Notes: generated by a model not told the origin, from the letters alone. DNA of 64,000 bases from Hoyosella subflava DQS3-9A1 (GCF_000214175.1 NC_015564.1:1674001-1738000); one strand, 5' to 3'. Shown: positions 48,548-57,829, numbered from the stretch's first letter. Made by a program: numbers and translations.

Positions 48548-48598
48548 GTGATCGTGAAGGATTCTCCCTCCTCAGGAAGGAAATTCCTTCACGATCAC
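48548..48598 (+). repeat. Nested palindromic element, copy A
   Basis: GTGATCGTGAAGGA (48548-48561) pairs perfectly with TCCTTCACGATCAC (48585-48598). The 23-base centre is itself partly self-complementary (pyrimidine TCCCTCCT then purine AGGAAGGA). It begins three bases after the cupin stop. Its first 25 bases (48551-48575) match copy B with two differences. Likely a terminator and member of an interspersed repeat family. Confidence 0.75.
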
Positions 48599-48641
48599 AA
48601 GCGGGGAACCGAACGCTGCGCCGCATGCGTCTACATTTCTC

Positions 48642-49514
48642 GTGCTACCGCGAGAAGTGAGAGCGTTGTGTGCCAGGCAAGATGGAGTTGTCACACGCCA
48701 GCAGATGCTGGCTGCGGGGATGACGCCGAAAGCCATTGACGGGCAGGTCCGAAGACAGGAATTCAGGCGTCTCGGATGGGGCGTATACCAGCGTGCAGAA
48801 CATGCGCACAGCGCAGCCGCCGTCTTGCGCGCAGCTGTCTACGGTGCGGGTCCGGGAGCGGTCGCGAGTGGTCCGAGTGCAGCATGGTGGCACGGTCTGC
48901 TCACGAGCGCTCCACCGAAGCCTTCGGTCACGGTGCCGCGGAACCGGCGGGTGAAGCGGCCTGAGTTCGCTGTTCGGTACCGCGATCTGCATCGACTCGA
49001 TGTATCACACGTGCGGCGGCTCGGTGTCACTGATATTCCGCTCACCATCCTGGAAACCGCGGTAGAACTGCGCGAGGGATCAGTCTTCCTGGACCGCGCG
49101 CTTCAGAAGCACACAGCGTTGCCGATTCTGCGCGCGGTGCACGAGCGGAACAGCGGCAGGACAGGAGCGGTGGCCGCGCGACATCTGATGGACGCGGCAG
49201 AACAGGGCGGATCGTCGGCGGCTGAACGAATGCTGCATCAGCTACTGAACCGTGCCGGCCTTGTCGGGTGGCAGTCGCATCTCTGGAGCTGCGGCTACGA
49301 AATTGACGTTGCGTTCGTCAGGGCGCGTCTCGCCATCGAAGTGGACGGCTGGGCGTGGCACCGCGATGCGCACCGGTTCCGGGCAGACATGGAGCGGCAG
49401 AATGTTCTGGTGAACGCGGGCTGGCGAGTTCTGCGGTTCTCCTGGCATCACCTCAAAAATGAGCCAAGCCGCGTCTTGTCGGAAATCGTTGCGGCGCTAC
49501 GTCACGCCGCGTGA
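48642..49514 (+). CDS. AbiEi-type winged-helix plus DUF559 (Vsr/PD-(D/E)XK-like) protein
   Basis: 290 aa. Residues ~1-50 form the AbiEi N-terminal winged helix (LCARQDGVVTRQQMLAAGMT, QEFRRLGWGVYQR). The middle matches type IV antitoxin-like proteins (WWHGLLTSAPPKPSVTVPR, IPLTILETAVEL). The C-terminal ~90 residues are a DUF559 endonuclease-like fold: YEIDVAFVRARLAIEVDGWAWH (D-x(n)-E-x-D), FRADMERQNVLVNAGWRVLRFSW. Family known from actinobacterial accessory DNA; no adjacent AbiEii toxin is present. Both sides carry related palindromes (48548-48598 and 49517-49561). A DNA-cutting or defence role is possible but not shown. Confidence 0.8.
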   Translation: MLPREVRALCARQDGVVTRQQMLAAGMTPKAIDGQVRRQEFRRLGWGVYQRAEHAHSAAAVLRAAVYGAGPGAVASGPSAAWWHGLLTSAPPKPSVTVPRNRRVKRPEFAVRYRDLHRLDVSHVRRLGVTDIPLTILETAVELREGSVFLDRALQKHTALPILRAVHERNSGRTGAVAARHLMDAAEQGGSSAAERMLHQLLNRAGLVGWQSHLWSCGYEIDVAFVRARLAIEVDGWAWHRDAHRFRADMERQNVLVNAGWRVLRFSWHHLKNEPSRVLSEIVAALRHAA

Positions 49515-49516
49515 TG

Positions 49517-49561
49517 ATCGTGAAGGTTTTTCCCTCCTCAGAAGGGTAAATCTTTCACGAT
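49517..49561. repeat. Nested palindromic element, copy B
   Basis: ATCGTGAA (49517-49524) pairs with TTCACGAT (49554-49561), extended inwards by a wobble and a GC pair. 49517-49541 matches 48551-48575 at 23 of 25 positions. It fills the short gap between two convergent genes and overlaps the stop of the MBL-fold gene, so it can serve as a two-way terminator. Confidence 0.7.
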
Positions 49562-50211
49562 TCTTCAGATCTGCGAGTGTGGTTAACTAACCGCTCCTTA
49601 ACGCTATGGGCGATATCCGCCCACCGTGCGTCTCCGAGCTCTGTCACCCCTGAGTCTCCAGCGAATGCGCTTGACACGACAACGTCCGGCTCGAGCGTGG
49701 CGAGGACCGAGAGTGTGTGAGCGAGCGCAACCGCATCGCTGAAGCCCTTGATGTATCCCGCGAACCAGCGTCCATCAGCTCCGCGGTAAATCGTGTCGCC
49801 CGTGAACAGGTACGCACCTTCGGCGCCCTGAGCTAAGTAGCAGGTGCTGCCAGGCGTATGTCCGGGCGTGGGAATGACTTCGAGGATGGAATCGACCGTG
49901 TGCCGATCAGAGAAGGGGTCATCGACGGGTGCCGTCTCAGCGGCGAGATGTGCTTCTGCGCGATGAATGTGTAGTTGGGAGCCGAAGCGTTCCTTGATGG
50001 TGCGAACTGAGGAGGCGATCTCGTCTTGGTGGCTGAGGTAGTGGTGGCGGATACCGCCGAGTTGAGCGATGTGGTCGAGTTCGTGTGTGTGGGTGGTGTT
50101 GTAGAACAGGACGTTGCCTTCCGGCGGTGTCCACAAGTAGGCATGGGTACTCAATCCTGGTGCAGGATATTCCGGTTCGGTTTCCCACAAGTCGCTGCGA
50201 ATTTTGTTCAT
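49555..50211 (-). CDS. MBL-fold metallo-hydrolase with altered metal motif
   Basis: 218 aa. Metallo-beta-lactamase fold: HHYLSHQDEIASSVRTI stands where HxHxDH is expected, so the first metal motif is degenerate (S-H-Q-D-E); later motifs are normal, PTPGHTPGSTCYL (His) and YLFTGDTIYRGA (Asp). A single-metal site is therefore likely. Substrate unknown; the glyoxalase II group is the nearest general comparison. AAGGAG seven bases before the ATG. Convergent with the AbiEi/DUF559 gene. Confidence 0.82.
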   Translation of the reverse strand: MNKIRSDLWETEPEYPAPGLSTHAYLWTPPEGNVLFYNTTHTHELDHIAQLGGIRHHYLSHQDEIASSVRTIKERFGSQLHIHRAEAHLAAETAPVDDPFSDRHTVDSILEVIPTPGHTPGSTCYLAQGAEGAYLFTGDTIYRGADGRWFAGYIKGFSDAVALAHTLSVLATLEPDVVVSSAFAGDSGVTELGDARWADIAHSVKERLVNHTRRSEES

Positions 50212-50322
50212 AGCGCGCTCCTTCCAGCGCCTGGGGTGGTGTCATAACGTGAACAGACCTACCCGCAAGGCGCCATCGACTCGGAGATGGTCGGCATGGC
50301 CGCTGCTCAGTAAAAGGCAAGG

Positions 50323-50970
50323 GTGCAGATGACTATTCCCACGATCAATGGCGGAAACTACCGCCGAAGGATTGCTGCGGGGCTAATGCTGATGTTGTTC
50401 GCTGGGGGAGTCCTCGCTCTCACGGGACACAATCACGAGGTCGCCCCAGTGTCTGTGCGACTCACATCGGCTAGTGGCACGTCAGGCCTTGATCCGGTCC
50501 TTGCGCGCGCGTTTCTCGCGGCCCAAGCGGACGCCAGCCGAGAAGGTGTGCCGCTGTGGATCACGTCCGGCAAACGTTCGCATGCTGAGCAGCAGCAGTT
50601 GTGGGAGAACGGCGTTCGCAGTCATGGCAGCCCTGACGCTGCCCGCAGGTGGGTCCTTCCCCCCGATGAATCAGCTCACGTCAGTGGGCACGCGATCGAT
50701 GTTGGCCCGGTCGAAGGGGCGCGCTGGCTCGAGCGAAATGGCGCCAGGTACGGGCTGTGCCGTACCTACGAAAACGAGTGGTGGCATTTCGAACTGGCCA
50801 CCGTGCCTGGTGGTATTTGTCCACCCATGGTGCCTGATGCCAGCTGGCCGCGACCCACCACACTGAGCGACGGCGGCAACCTCTCGATCGAACTGCCCGA
50901 TATTCCGGGTCTCGCGGAACTCGTGACAGCGGCCGAAACGGAGTTGGCCACTCTCTTCAACCTCGACTGA
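50323..50970 (+). CDS. Secreted D-alanyl-D-alanine carboxypeptidase, VanY/M15B family
   Basis: 215 aa. N-terminal hydrophobic signal/anchor (RIAAGLMLMLFAGGVLAL). Zinc site motifs: SAHVSGHAIDVGP (SxHxxGxAxD) and ENEWWHFELA (ExxWH), plus the helical ITSGKRSHAEQQQLWENG. Removes terminal D-Ala from wall peptides, lowering cross-linking. GTG 50323 follows AAAAGG; ATG 50329 is an alternative. Convergent, six bases from the DASS transporter gene. Confidence 0.9.
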   Translation: MQMTIPTINGGNYRRRIAAGLMLMLFAGGVLALTGHNHEVAPVSVRLTSASGTSGLDPVLARAFLAAQADASREGVPLWITSGKRSHAEQQQLWENGVRSHGSPDAARRWVLPPDESAHVSGHAIDVGPVEGARWLERNGARYGLCRTYENEWWHFELATVPGGICPPMVPDASWPRPTTLSDGGNLSIELPDIPGLAELVTAAETELATLFNLD

Positions 50971-50976
50971 GACGGA

Positions 50977-52587
50977 TTACAGCGAGATTCCCATCGCCCA
51001 GGATCCGAGCGCGAACACCGCGATCGTGATCAGCACGATTCCCACGATGTTCAGCCAGACTCCCGCACGGATCATCTGGCCGATGGTGACCTGGCCAGAA
51101 CCGAAGACGATCGCGTTCGGCGGAGTGGCGACGGGGAGCATGAACGCGCACGATGCGGCGAGCACTGCGGGGAGTAGCAGAAGCATCGGATCCATTCCCA
51201 GCCCCAGCGCGACACCGCCGAGGACCGGCAAGAAGGTGGCTGCTGTCGCGGTATTCGACGTCAGTTCGGTAAGCAGCAGCACGATGCCGCAGGTACCCGC
51301 GACGAGCAGCACGATCGGCAACGCACCGAGGCCACCGACCTGTGTGCCGATGTACTCGTCCAGGCCGGTCTCTTGCACGGCACCGGCGAGGCTCAGACCG
51401 CCGCCGAATAGGAGGAGCACGCCCCACGGCAGGCCGTTCTGGACCGTCCGCCAGTCGAGGGTGCCGTGCAGTTTGGCCCCACCTTCTGCCTCAGCGTCAC
51501 TGCGGTCGGAGTTGGCCGACGCGGGCAAGAGGAAAAGCACGATAGCTGCCGCGATCGCGATTCCCGCATCGGAAAGGTTCGCCATGAACGGCAGAATCGA
51601 CGTCAGTGCGTCGAAGTCGGCGATGAGGTCCCGGAAAACCCACAGCAAGGCTGTCACCGCGAACACAATGAGGACATTCCACTCGCCGTGTGACATCCGC
51701 CCGAGTTCGTGGATTTCCTTGTGGATCATCTCTTTGCCGCCGATGATCTCCTTCAGTTTGGTCGGGTAGATGACGTAGGTCAGGAGCACCCACACGATGA
51801 TCAGGAAGACCGCCCCGATCGGTACACCGATTTTCATCCAGTCGGCGAAGCTGATCGTGATGCCGTAGTTTTCGTCGACGAATCCGACCATGATGGCGTT
51901 GGGCGGGCTGCCGATGATTGTTGCGAGACCTCCCACGGAGGCCGCATACGCGATTGCCAGCATGAGGCACACAGCGAAGTTCCGGATGTTCTTATCCTCG
52001 GCGGCGTCTGTTCCGCTGGTAACAAGAGCGAGCACACTGATTGCGATCGGCAGCATCATCAGAGTGGTGGCGGTGTTGCTGACCCACATGCTGAGGAATG
52101 CAGTCGCGATCATCATCCCCAGCACGACCTGCCGCGGGTGCGTTCCGACGATGCGTACAGTGTGCAGCGCTATCCGCTTGTGCAGGTTCCACTTCTGCAT
52201 CGCGAGTGCGATCATGAAGCCACCCATGAAAAGGAAGATCGTCGGTGACGCATAGGGTGCCGTCGCGTCGCCGATAGCCACGACGTCGAGGACCGGGAAC
52301 GCGGCGATCGGAATCAGCGCGGTCGCGGCGAGAGGGATAGCCTCGGTCATCCACCAGACCGCCATGAGCACTGCGACAGCGGCAGCTGTCCGGCCTGCGG
52401 TTGACAAGTCTTCATGGGCCGGGATCAGAAAATACGCCAGCAGGGCAAGCCCGGGGCCGAGGATCCGCCCAGTCCATAACCGTCCCGGTGAGACGGGTTG
52501 TTGAGGTACTGCTGGTGCGAAGCCGACCTCCTGCCGATCACTGGCGGCCGCTGTGCGTGCTGTCTGGGTGGCGCCGTCTGAAGCCAT
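50977..52587 (-). CDS. DASS family sodium:dicarboxylate/anion symporter (SLC13 type)
   Basis: 536 aa, about 11-12 helices. Both Na+/substrate SNT motifs are intact: WVSNTATTLMMLPIA in the first half and LTSNTATAATFLPVL in the second, with IIGSPPNAIMVGF and LPVATPPNAIVFGSG completing the two sites. Transports C4-dicarboxylates, citrate or sulfate with sodium. N-terminal ~40 residues are polar. It is the next gene after putA on the same strand but a hairpin lies between them. Confidence 0.9.
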   Translation of the reverse strand: MASDGATQTARTAAASDRQEVGFAPAVPQQPVSPGRLWTGRILGPGLALLAYFLIPAHEDLSTAGRTAAAVAVLMAVWWMTEAIPLAATALIPIAAFPVLDVVAIGDATAPYASPTIFLFMGGFMIALAMQKWNLHKRIALHTVRIVGTHPRQVVLGMMIATAFLSMWVSNTATTLMMLPIAISVLALVTSGTDAAEDKNIRNFAVCLMLAIAYAASVGGLATIIGSPPNAIMVGFVDENYGITISFADWMKIGVPIGAVFLIIVWVLLTYVIYPTKLKEIIGGKEMIHKEIHELGRMSHGEWNVLIVFAVTALLWVFRDLIADFDALTSILPFMANLSDAGIAIAAAIVLFLLPASANSDRSDAEAEGGAKLHGTLDWRTVQNGLPWGVLLLFGGGLSLAGAVQETGLDEYIGTQVGGLGALPIVLLVAGTCGIVLLLTELTSNTATAATFLPVLGGVALGLGMDPMLLLLPAVLAASCAFMLPVATPPNAIVFGSGQVTIGQMIRAGVWLNIVGIVLITIAVFALGSWAMGISL

Positions 52588-52623
52588 GACACTCCAATCC
52601 CGTTTCCGCGGTGGACGTGGCCA

Positions 52624-52651
52624 CCTGCGGCGTCACCACAGACGCCGCAGG
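52624..52651 (-). terminator. Terminator hairpin after putA
   Basis: CCTGCGGCGTC (52624-52634) and GACGCCGCAGG (52641-52651) form an 11-pair perfect stem with a six-base loop, 76 bases past the putA stop and 37 bases before the DASS start. No T-run. Confidence 0.65.
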
Positions 52652-52726
52652 CTTCCCTCTAGTCTCACTGGTCGGGGGGAGATGTGTATCACTTTTGATC
52701 GTAAGCAGGTCGCGGAGCGTGGCCTG

Positions 52727-55700
52727 TCAGATCAATCCCTCGGTCAGATGGTTTGGCGTCCCGTAGCGATGTGCCGTGATCGACACGGCCTGCTCGTGTA
52801 AGAACGGCAGAAGCTCTACTCGTCCTGCTGACACCACGGGTGCCGCATAGATCGCCACGTCGGGCTTACCTTCGGCGGCTTCTGCAGCGGCCTGGTAGTC
52901 GCCACCGATGAGACGGATGCGGACACTGGAATGCGGTCCCGTCCGTGCGGCCAGGCGTGCAACGTGCGCAGCCCACTGGTCATTGTCCTCGACCTCAACA
53001 GTGACACCGCGCGCGGTGAGAGCCAGCTTCACCTGCTCAGGCAGGGCTGACGAACTGCTTACGGTTACCACTGACGCGGCCTGCAGTCCCGCTGCTACAA
53101 CACGCACAAGTTCTGCTGCACCGTGGCCGGAGCTTGCGGCCTCGTACCGGACGGTGACGGGAACCGGCCGGTAACGCAGCAGGTTGCGTTCGCACTGCAA
53201 TCCGGTCTTGTCCTGCGCCCTTCCGAACTCAGCGGTCCAGATCGCCGCGTCGGTCGACAGCGCGTCGCGCAGCCAGTCCACGTCTTCAGCCGACAGGGCG
53301 TTCCGCACGGCTGACAGTAGTGCGGCCTGCGTATCGCCGAGGTCCCCAGTTGTGCTGACGGGACTGTCGAGCCACGTGCCCATGCCGATCAGGTAGTTCG
53401 GTCCACCCGCTTTCGTCCCGGCCCCGATTGCGGACTTTTTCCATCCGCCGAACGGTTGACGCTGCACGATCGCTCCCGTGATGCCACGGTTGATGTACAA
53501 GTTGCCGGCCTCAACGGTGCTGAGCCAGTAGGCGACCTCGTCGCGGTCCAGCGAATGGAGGCCAGAGGTGAGGCCGTACTCGATATCGTTCACGAAGTTC
53601 ACGGCTTCTTCCAGGGACGGCGCCGTCATAATGCCAAGGATGGGGCCGAAGTACTCCGTCATGTGGTACTCGGACCCGCGCTTAACGCCCTCCCGAATAC
53701 CGGGGCTCCAGACCTTGCCCAATTCGTCGAGTTGTTTGGGCTTAATGACCCACGACTCGCCCTCGCCCAATGTGGTCAGACCCCGCAGCAGTTTCCCTTG
53801 TGCGGGTTCGATAACTGGCCCGACCTGTGTTTGGAGGTCCCACGGAGAGCCGACTTTAAGCGAGCGCACCGCGTCGAGCAGCTGGTTCCGGAAACGCTGC
53901 GAGGTCGCGACAGACCCCACCAGAATGACCAGCGAGGCGGCTGAGCACTTCTGTCCAGCATGCCCGAAGGCCGAGTAGGCGACGTCTTTCGCGGCGAGGT
54001 CGTAATCAGCAGACGGCGTCACGATGATCGCGTTCTTTCCGGAGGTCTCCGCCAGCAAGGGGAGGTCACGCCGGAAGGAGCGGAACAACTTCGCGGTGTC
54101 GTATGCGCCGGTGAGGATCAGCCGATCCACTGACGGGTGTGACACGAACTGAGCACCTAGTTCGCGCTCACCTAGCTGGACATACTGCAGCACGTCGCGC
54201 GGCACGCCCGCTTCCCAGAGCGCTTCGACCATCACGGCGCCGGTGCGCTTCGCCTGATGTGCTGGCTTGATGACGACGGCGGATCCGGAAGCGAGGGCGG
54301 ACAGCGTGGATCCCGCTGGAATGGCTGTGGGGAAATTCCACGGCGGCGTCACGACCGTCAGCTTCGATGGCACGAACTGGGCGCCGTCGACGTGTTCGAG
54401 GTCGCGGCCCCGCTCGGCATAGTAGTGGGCGAAATCGATCGCTTCAGACACCTCAGGGTCGCCCTGATCGATCGTCTTGCCGCACTCTGCGCCCATGACT
54501 TCAAGGAGGTCTGCGCGCTTCGACTCGAGAACGTCACCGGCGCGGTGCAGGATCGCGGCGCGTTCATTCGCTCCGAGTGACTGCCATTCTTCAGCAGCCG
54601 ACACGCCGCGCGACATGATGGTGTCGAGCTCTTCAGCTGAACCTACCCAGTTATTTTCGGAGGTCGCGATACCGAGCTGGGAAGTCTGCATTCTTTCTGC
54701 GATGTCGCGGCCCCACGCCCGGTTCCCAGGCAAGTCCGGGTCGGTGTCAGGAGTGTTCTTGAAGCCTTCGCGCAGCCCCGGTGCCTGAGGCTCGCGACGA
54801 TCCTGAATTCGGTGCGGTTCAGGAATGTCGTCGGTGAGCTCGTTGACGGATGCGATGAAGCGCTGCTTCTCCCGCTCGAACAGTGCTTCATTCTTGTCGA
54901 GCTCGAATACGGCGGACATGAAGTTCTCTTTGGACGCGCCCTCTTCGAGACGGCGGATCAGGTAAGCGATCGCGACGTCGAACTCGCGAGGGTGGACCAC
55001 AGGGGTGTAGAGAAGGAGGGAACCGACGTCTTTCCGCACTGCCTCCGCCTGACCTGTCGCCATGCCGAGCAGCATTTCGAATTCGATGCCGTCAGTGACT
55101 CCACGGGCCTGCGCGAGCAGCCAGGCGAGCGCTACGTCGAAGAGGTTGTGCCCGGCAACTCCGATGCGAACGTTGCGAGTGTGTTCGGGACGCAGCGCAT
55201 AGTTGAGCACAGCCTTGTATGACGTATCGGACTGGCGTTTGGTGTGCCAGGTGGCGAGCGGCCAGCCGTGCAGTTCCGCGTCAGCCATTTCCATGGGAAG
55301 GTTCGCGCCCTTAACGACGCGGACCTTGATGGGAGCGCCCCCCGTGGCGACGCGGTCAGATGCCCACTGCTGGAGGTGGATCATGGCTGGAAGCGCATCG
55401 GGCAGATAGGCCTGTAGGACGATTCCCGCCTCGAGGTCGCGAAACTCGGGCTTGTCGAGAAGCTCGGTGAAGACCGCGATCGTCAGGTCGAGATCTTTGT
55501 ATTCCTCCATATCCAAGTTGATGAACTTCCGCTTAGGGGACGCGTTCGCGGCTTGGCGGTAGAGGGGAGTCAGATTTTCGACAACATGAGTGACAGCCTC
55601 ATCGAAGGCCCAATGGTTGTGCGGCGCGACGGTGGAGGACACCTTGATCGACACATAGTCGACGTCATCTCGGGCAAGGAGACGACGTGTCCCGTCGAGA

Positions 55701-56194
55701 CGACGGGCGGCTTCTGACTCGCCGAGAATGGCCTCACCAAGAAGGTTGATGTTGAGATGGATCCCGTCCCGCTTGATCTTCCCGATAGTTTTGCCGAGTT
55801 TGGCATCGGTGGCGTCGACGATCAGATGGCCGACCATGTGCCGCAGAACTTTCCGCGTTACTGGAATCACGAGCTTCGGCGCGAGAACCGCAAGTATGCC
55901 GCCAAGCGTAACCGCAAGCTTCATGTACCACGGCAAGAAGGCGGGAACCTTCGGTGCGAGAGCTTTGAGGTTCGCCGCCGCGACGCGCGGATCTTCTGGG
56001 CGAATGACACCGTCAACGAACCCGACGGTGAAGTCGAGGCCGTTCGGGTCGTTAAGAACCCCGGCGAGTTGCTCGGCAGACCGGTCAACGGGATATTTCG
56101 CGCCCTCCGTGAGCCAATGGCGAACGAGCTGAATAGCTTCGTCAGTGAGGTCCTGCGGGAGAACCGCTGCGCTGTTGTCCTTGATCGTGCTCAC
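52727..56194 (-). CDS. putA: Bifunctional proline dehydrogenase / 1-pyrroline-5-carboxylate dehydrogenase
   Basis: 1155 aa. Oxidises proline to glutamate in two channelled steps. FAD-dependent barrel at ~residues 100-470 (DYVSIKVSSTVAPHN, KRKFINLDMEEYKDLDLT, RVVKGANLPMEM, NVRIGVAGHNLFDVA). Aldehyde dehydrogenase domain ~520-1010: VVTPPWNFPTAIPAGSTLS, LAETSGKNAIIV with the general-base Glu, and AFGHAGQKCSAASLVIL with the catalytic Cys. The last ~140 residues form the C-terminal PutA extension. No N-terminal DNA-binding domain, so regulation must come from elsewhere, probably the divergent LysR gene. AAGGAGG is eight bases before the GTG. Confidence 0.95.
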   Translation of the reverse strand: MSTIKDNSAAVLPQDLTDEAIQLVRHWLTEGAKYPVDRSAEQLAGVLNDPNGLDFTVGFVDGVIRPEDPRVAAANLKALAPKVPAFLPWYMKLAVTLGGILAVLAPKLVIPVTRKVLRHMVGHLIVDATDAKLGKTIGKIKRDGIHLNINLLGEAILGESEAARRLDGTRRLLARDDVDYVSIKVSSTVAPHNHWAFDEAVTHVVENLTPLYRQAANASPKRKFINLDMEEYKDLDLTIAVFTELLDKPEFRDLEAGIVLQAYLPDALPAMIHLQQWASDRVATGGAPIKVRVVKGANLPMEMADAELHGWPLATWHTKRQSDTSYKAVLNYALRPEHTRNVRIGVAGHNLFDVALAWLLAQARGVTDGIEFEMLLGMATGQAEAVRKDVGSLLLYTPVVHPREFDVAIAYLIRRLEEGASKENFMSAVFELDKNEALFEREKQRFIASVNELTDDIPEPHRIQDRREPQAPGLREGFKNTPDTDPDLPGNRAWGRDIAERMQTSQLGIATSENNWVGSAEELDTIMSRGVSAAEEWQSLGANERAAILHRAGDVLESKRADLLEVMGAECGKTIDQGDPEVSEAIDFAHYYAERGRDLEHVDGAQFVPSKLTVVTPPWNFPTAIPAGSTLSALASGSAVVIKPAHQAKRTGAVMVEALWEAGVPRDVLQYVQLGERELGAQFVSHPSVDRLILTGAYDTAKLFRSFRRDLPLLAETSGKNAIIVTPSADYDLAAKDVAYSAFGHAGQKCSAASLVILVGSVATSQRFRNQLLDAVRSLKVGSPWDLQTQVGPVIEPAQGKLLRGLTTLGEGESWVIKPKQLDELGKVWSPGIREGVKRGSEYHMTEYFGPILGIMTAPSLEEAVNFVNDIEYGLTSGLHSLDRDEVAYWLSTVEAGNLYINRGITGAIVQRQPFGGWKKSAIGAGTKAGGPNYLIGMGTWLDSPVSTTGDLGDTQAALLSAVRNALSAEDVDWLRDALSTDAAIWTAEFGRAQDKTGLQCERNLLRYRPVPVTVRYEAASSGHGAAELVRVVAAGLQAASVVTVSSSSALPEQVKLALTARGVTVEVEDNDQWAAHVARLAARTGPHSSVRIRLIGGDYQAAAEAAEGKPDVAIYAAPVVSAGRVELLPFLHEQAVSITAHRYGTPNHLTEGLI

Positions 56195-56271
56195 CGCGAG
56201 GACCTCCTTGAGGGTGCGTCAGTCATTGTCTTCTGAGTATGACCCCGGTCATCCCTTCAGGTATAGCGACG

Positions 56272-56297
56272 TTTTCCGAAGGGTATTGTGCGGAAAA
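56272..56297. promoter_or_regulatory. Inverted repeat in the putA-lysR intergenic region
   Basis: TTTTCCG (56272-56278) and CGGAAAA (56291-56297), spacer of 12 bases, lie 21 bases before the LysR ATG and 78 bases before putA. Position and dyad symmetry fit a LysR-type operator controlling both genes. Confidence 0.45.
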
Positions 56298-56318
56298 ACC
56301 GGAAGAATGGAGCGACGC

Positions 56319-57236
56319 ATGCTCGATGTTCACCGTCTGAGCTTGTTGAGGGAACTCAGCATTCGCGGCACGATTTCCGAGGTCGCAGCTGCCATGAGCT
56401 ACAGTCCCTCCTCTGTGTCACAGCAGCTTTCGATCTTGGAGCGGGAGGCCGGTGTCGTGCTGTTGCGCAAATCTGGCCGGCGCCTGCAGTTGACCCCTCA
56501 GGCTGTTCTTCTCGTCGACCACGCCACCGAACTTCTCGACTGCCTGGAGCGCGCCGAGGCGGCACTGGCAGCTTCGAGCGTTACTGTCACTGGCACCGTG
56601 CGGCTGGCGGTGTTTCAGACCGCGGCGCTTGCACTCATTCCGCAGGCCCTTCAATTGCTCCGTGAACGTCATGCAAACGTCCGCATCGAAATGGTGCAGC
56701 ACGAGCCTGAAACGGCACTGCACGAAACCTGGGCCCGGGATTTCGATCTCGTTGTTGCAGAGCAGTACCCGGGGCACGCCGCGCCGCACTACGCAGGCCT
56801 TGATCGTCAATTGCTTACGGGGGATGCGATTCGGCTCGCGCTGCCGCCGGTCGACAGTGCCGCCGCGGACTTCGGCGCCGTTCGCGGACTCGATGCCGCA
56901 AGTGAACTGCCGTGGGTGATGGAGCCAAGTGGTTCCGCGTCCCGCCATTGGGCCGAGCAAGCATGCAGGCAGGCGGGATTTGAACCCGACGTCCGCTTCG
57001 AAACCGCCGACTTGCAGGCGCACGTCCGGCTCGTGGAGTCCGGGAACGCGGTCGCGTTTCTCCCTGATCTTGTGTGGGTCGGCAGGGAGCCGCGTGCCCG
57101 GCTGCTCGGGCTTGAAGGCGACCCACGGCGCACAATCTTCACCGCCATCCGGGCTTCGAGCGCGCGGCACCCTGCGGTGCGTGCAATTCGCAATGCGTTG
57201 GAAGAAACCGCGCGGGATCTCGCGAGCCTCTGGTAG
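56319..57236 (+). CDS. LysR family transcriptional regulator (likely of putA)
   Basis: 305 aa from ATG 56319 (GGAG six bases upstream; ATG 56307 is an alternative). Winged-helix at ~5-65: [56 protein letters not shown]. Ligand-binding periplasmic-protein-like domain ~90-300 ([35 protein letters not shown]). Divergent from putA, so a proline- or P5C-responsive regulator is the natural guess. Its stop lies right at the start of the broken putP sequence. Confidence 0.88.
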   Translation: MLDVHRLSLLRELSIRGTISEVAAAMSYSPSSVSQQLSILEREAGVVLLRKSGRRLQLTPQAVLLVDHATELLDCLERAEAALAASSVTVTGTVRLAVFQTAALALIPQALQLLRERHANVRIEMVQHEPETALHETWARDFDLVVAEQYPGHAAPHYAGLDRQLLTGDAIRLALPPVDSAAADFGAVRGLDAASELPWVMEPSGSASRHWAEQACRQAGFEPDVRFETADLQAHVRLVESGNAVAFLPDLVWVGREPRARLLGLEGDPRRTIFTAIRASSARHPAVRAIRNALEETARDLASLW

Positions 57237-57826
57237 CTTCCTCGCGGTCATCTCGGCTGCGGCCTGGGGCCTCGGGTACTTCGGTCAGCCGCATATCATC
57301 GTGCGCTTCATGGCGCTGAGGTCCTCTGCCGACGCCAAATCCGGTCGCCGGATCGGCATCAGACTATCTCATCGCAGCTGATTGTGTGTTCCTCGGCGCT
57401 GGTCGAGGATATCTACCGGATATTCGGCAAGGACGTCACCAGTCAGCGCCTCGTACTGCTAGGGCGGCTCGGCGTCCTGACTGTCGCGATAGTTGCCATG
57501 CTGATCACAATCAACCCGCGGGGTACGATTCTCGAACTCGTCGGGTTCGCGTGGGCGGGCTTCGGCGCCGCTTTCGGCCCGATCATCATTCTTTCGCTGT
57601 TCTGGCGGAAATTCACCTCGACCGGAGCTCTCGCTGGCATGCTCACCGGCGTGGTTGTGGTCGGCATTTGGGGCAACATCGATGCACTCGCGAGCGTGAT
57701 GTACGAGATCGTGCCGGGCTTTGCAGATGCGAGGTGGTGTCCGTTGTCGTGTCTCTGACTGTGCCCCGGCCGCACGCGGATATCGAGACGGAGTTCTCGG
57801 AGATGGAGGCGGCTGTCAAGCAGTAG
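57229..57826 (+). pseudogene. putP: Remnant of a PutP-type sodium/proline symporter
   Basis: Three pieces in different frames align with the second half of PutP. Piece 1 (57229-57355, frame 1): [21 protein letters not shown], then [12 protein letters not shown]. Piece 2 (from 57363, frame 3): [65 protein letters not shown]. Piece 3 (to 57826, frame 2): VVSVVVSLTVPRPHADIETEF. The N-terminal half is missing (the lysR 3' end runs straight into piece 1), about 60 or more residues are deleted between pieces 1 and 2, and a frameshift lies near 57720-57735. The gene cannot make a working carrier. Confidence 0.85.
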
Positions 57827-57829
57827 CGA

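Noticed and set aside
48642-49514. A complete AbiE toxin-antitoxin pair
   Set aside because: Only the AbiEi-like winged helix is present, fused to DUF559; no AbiEii nucleotidyltransferase toxin is next to it.
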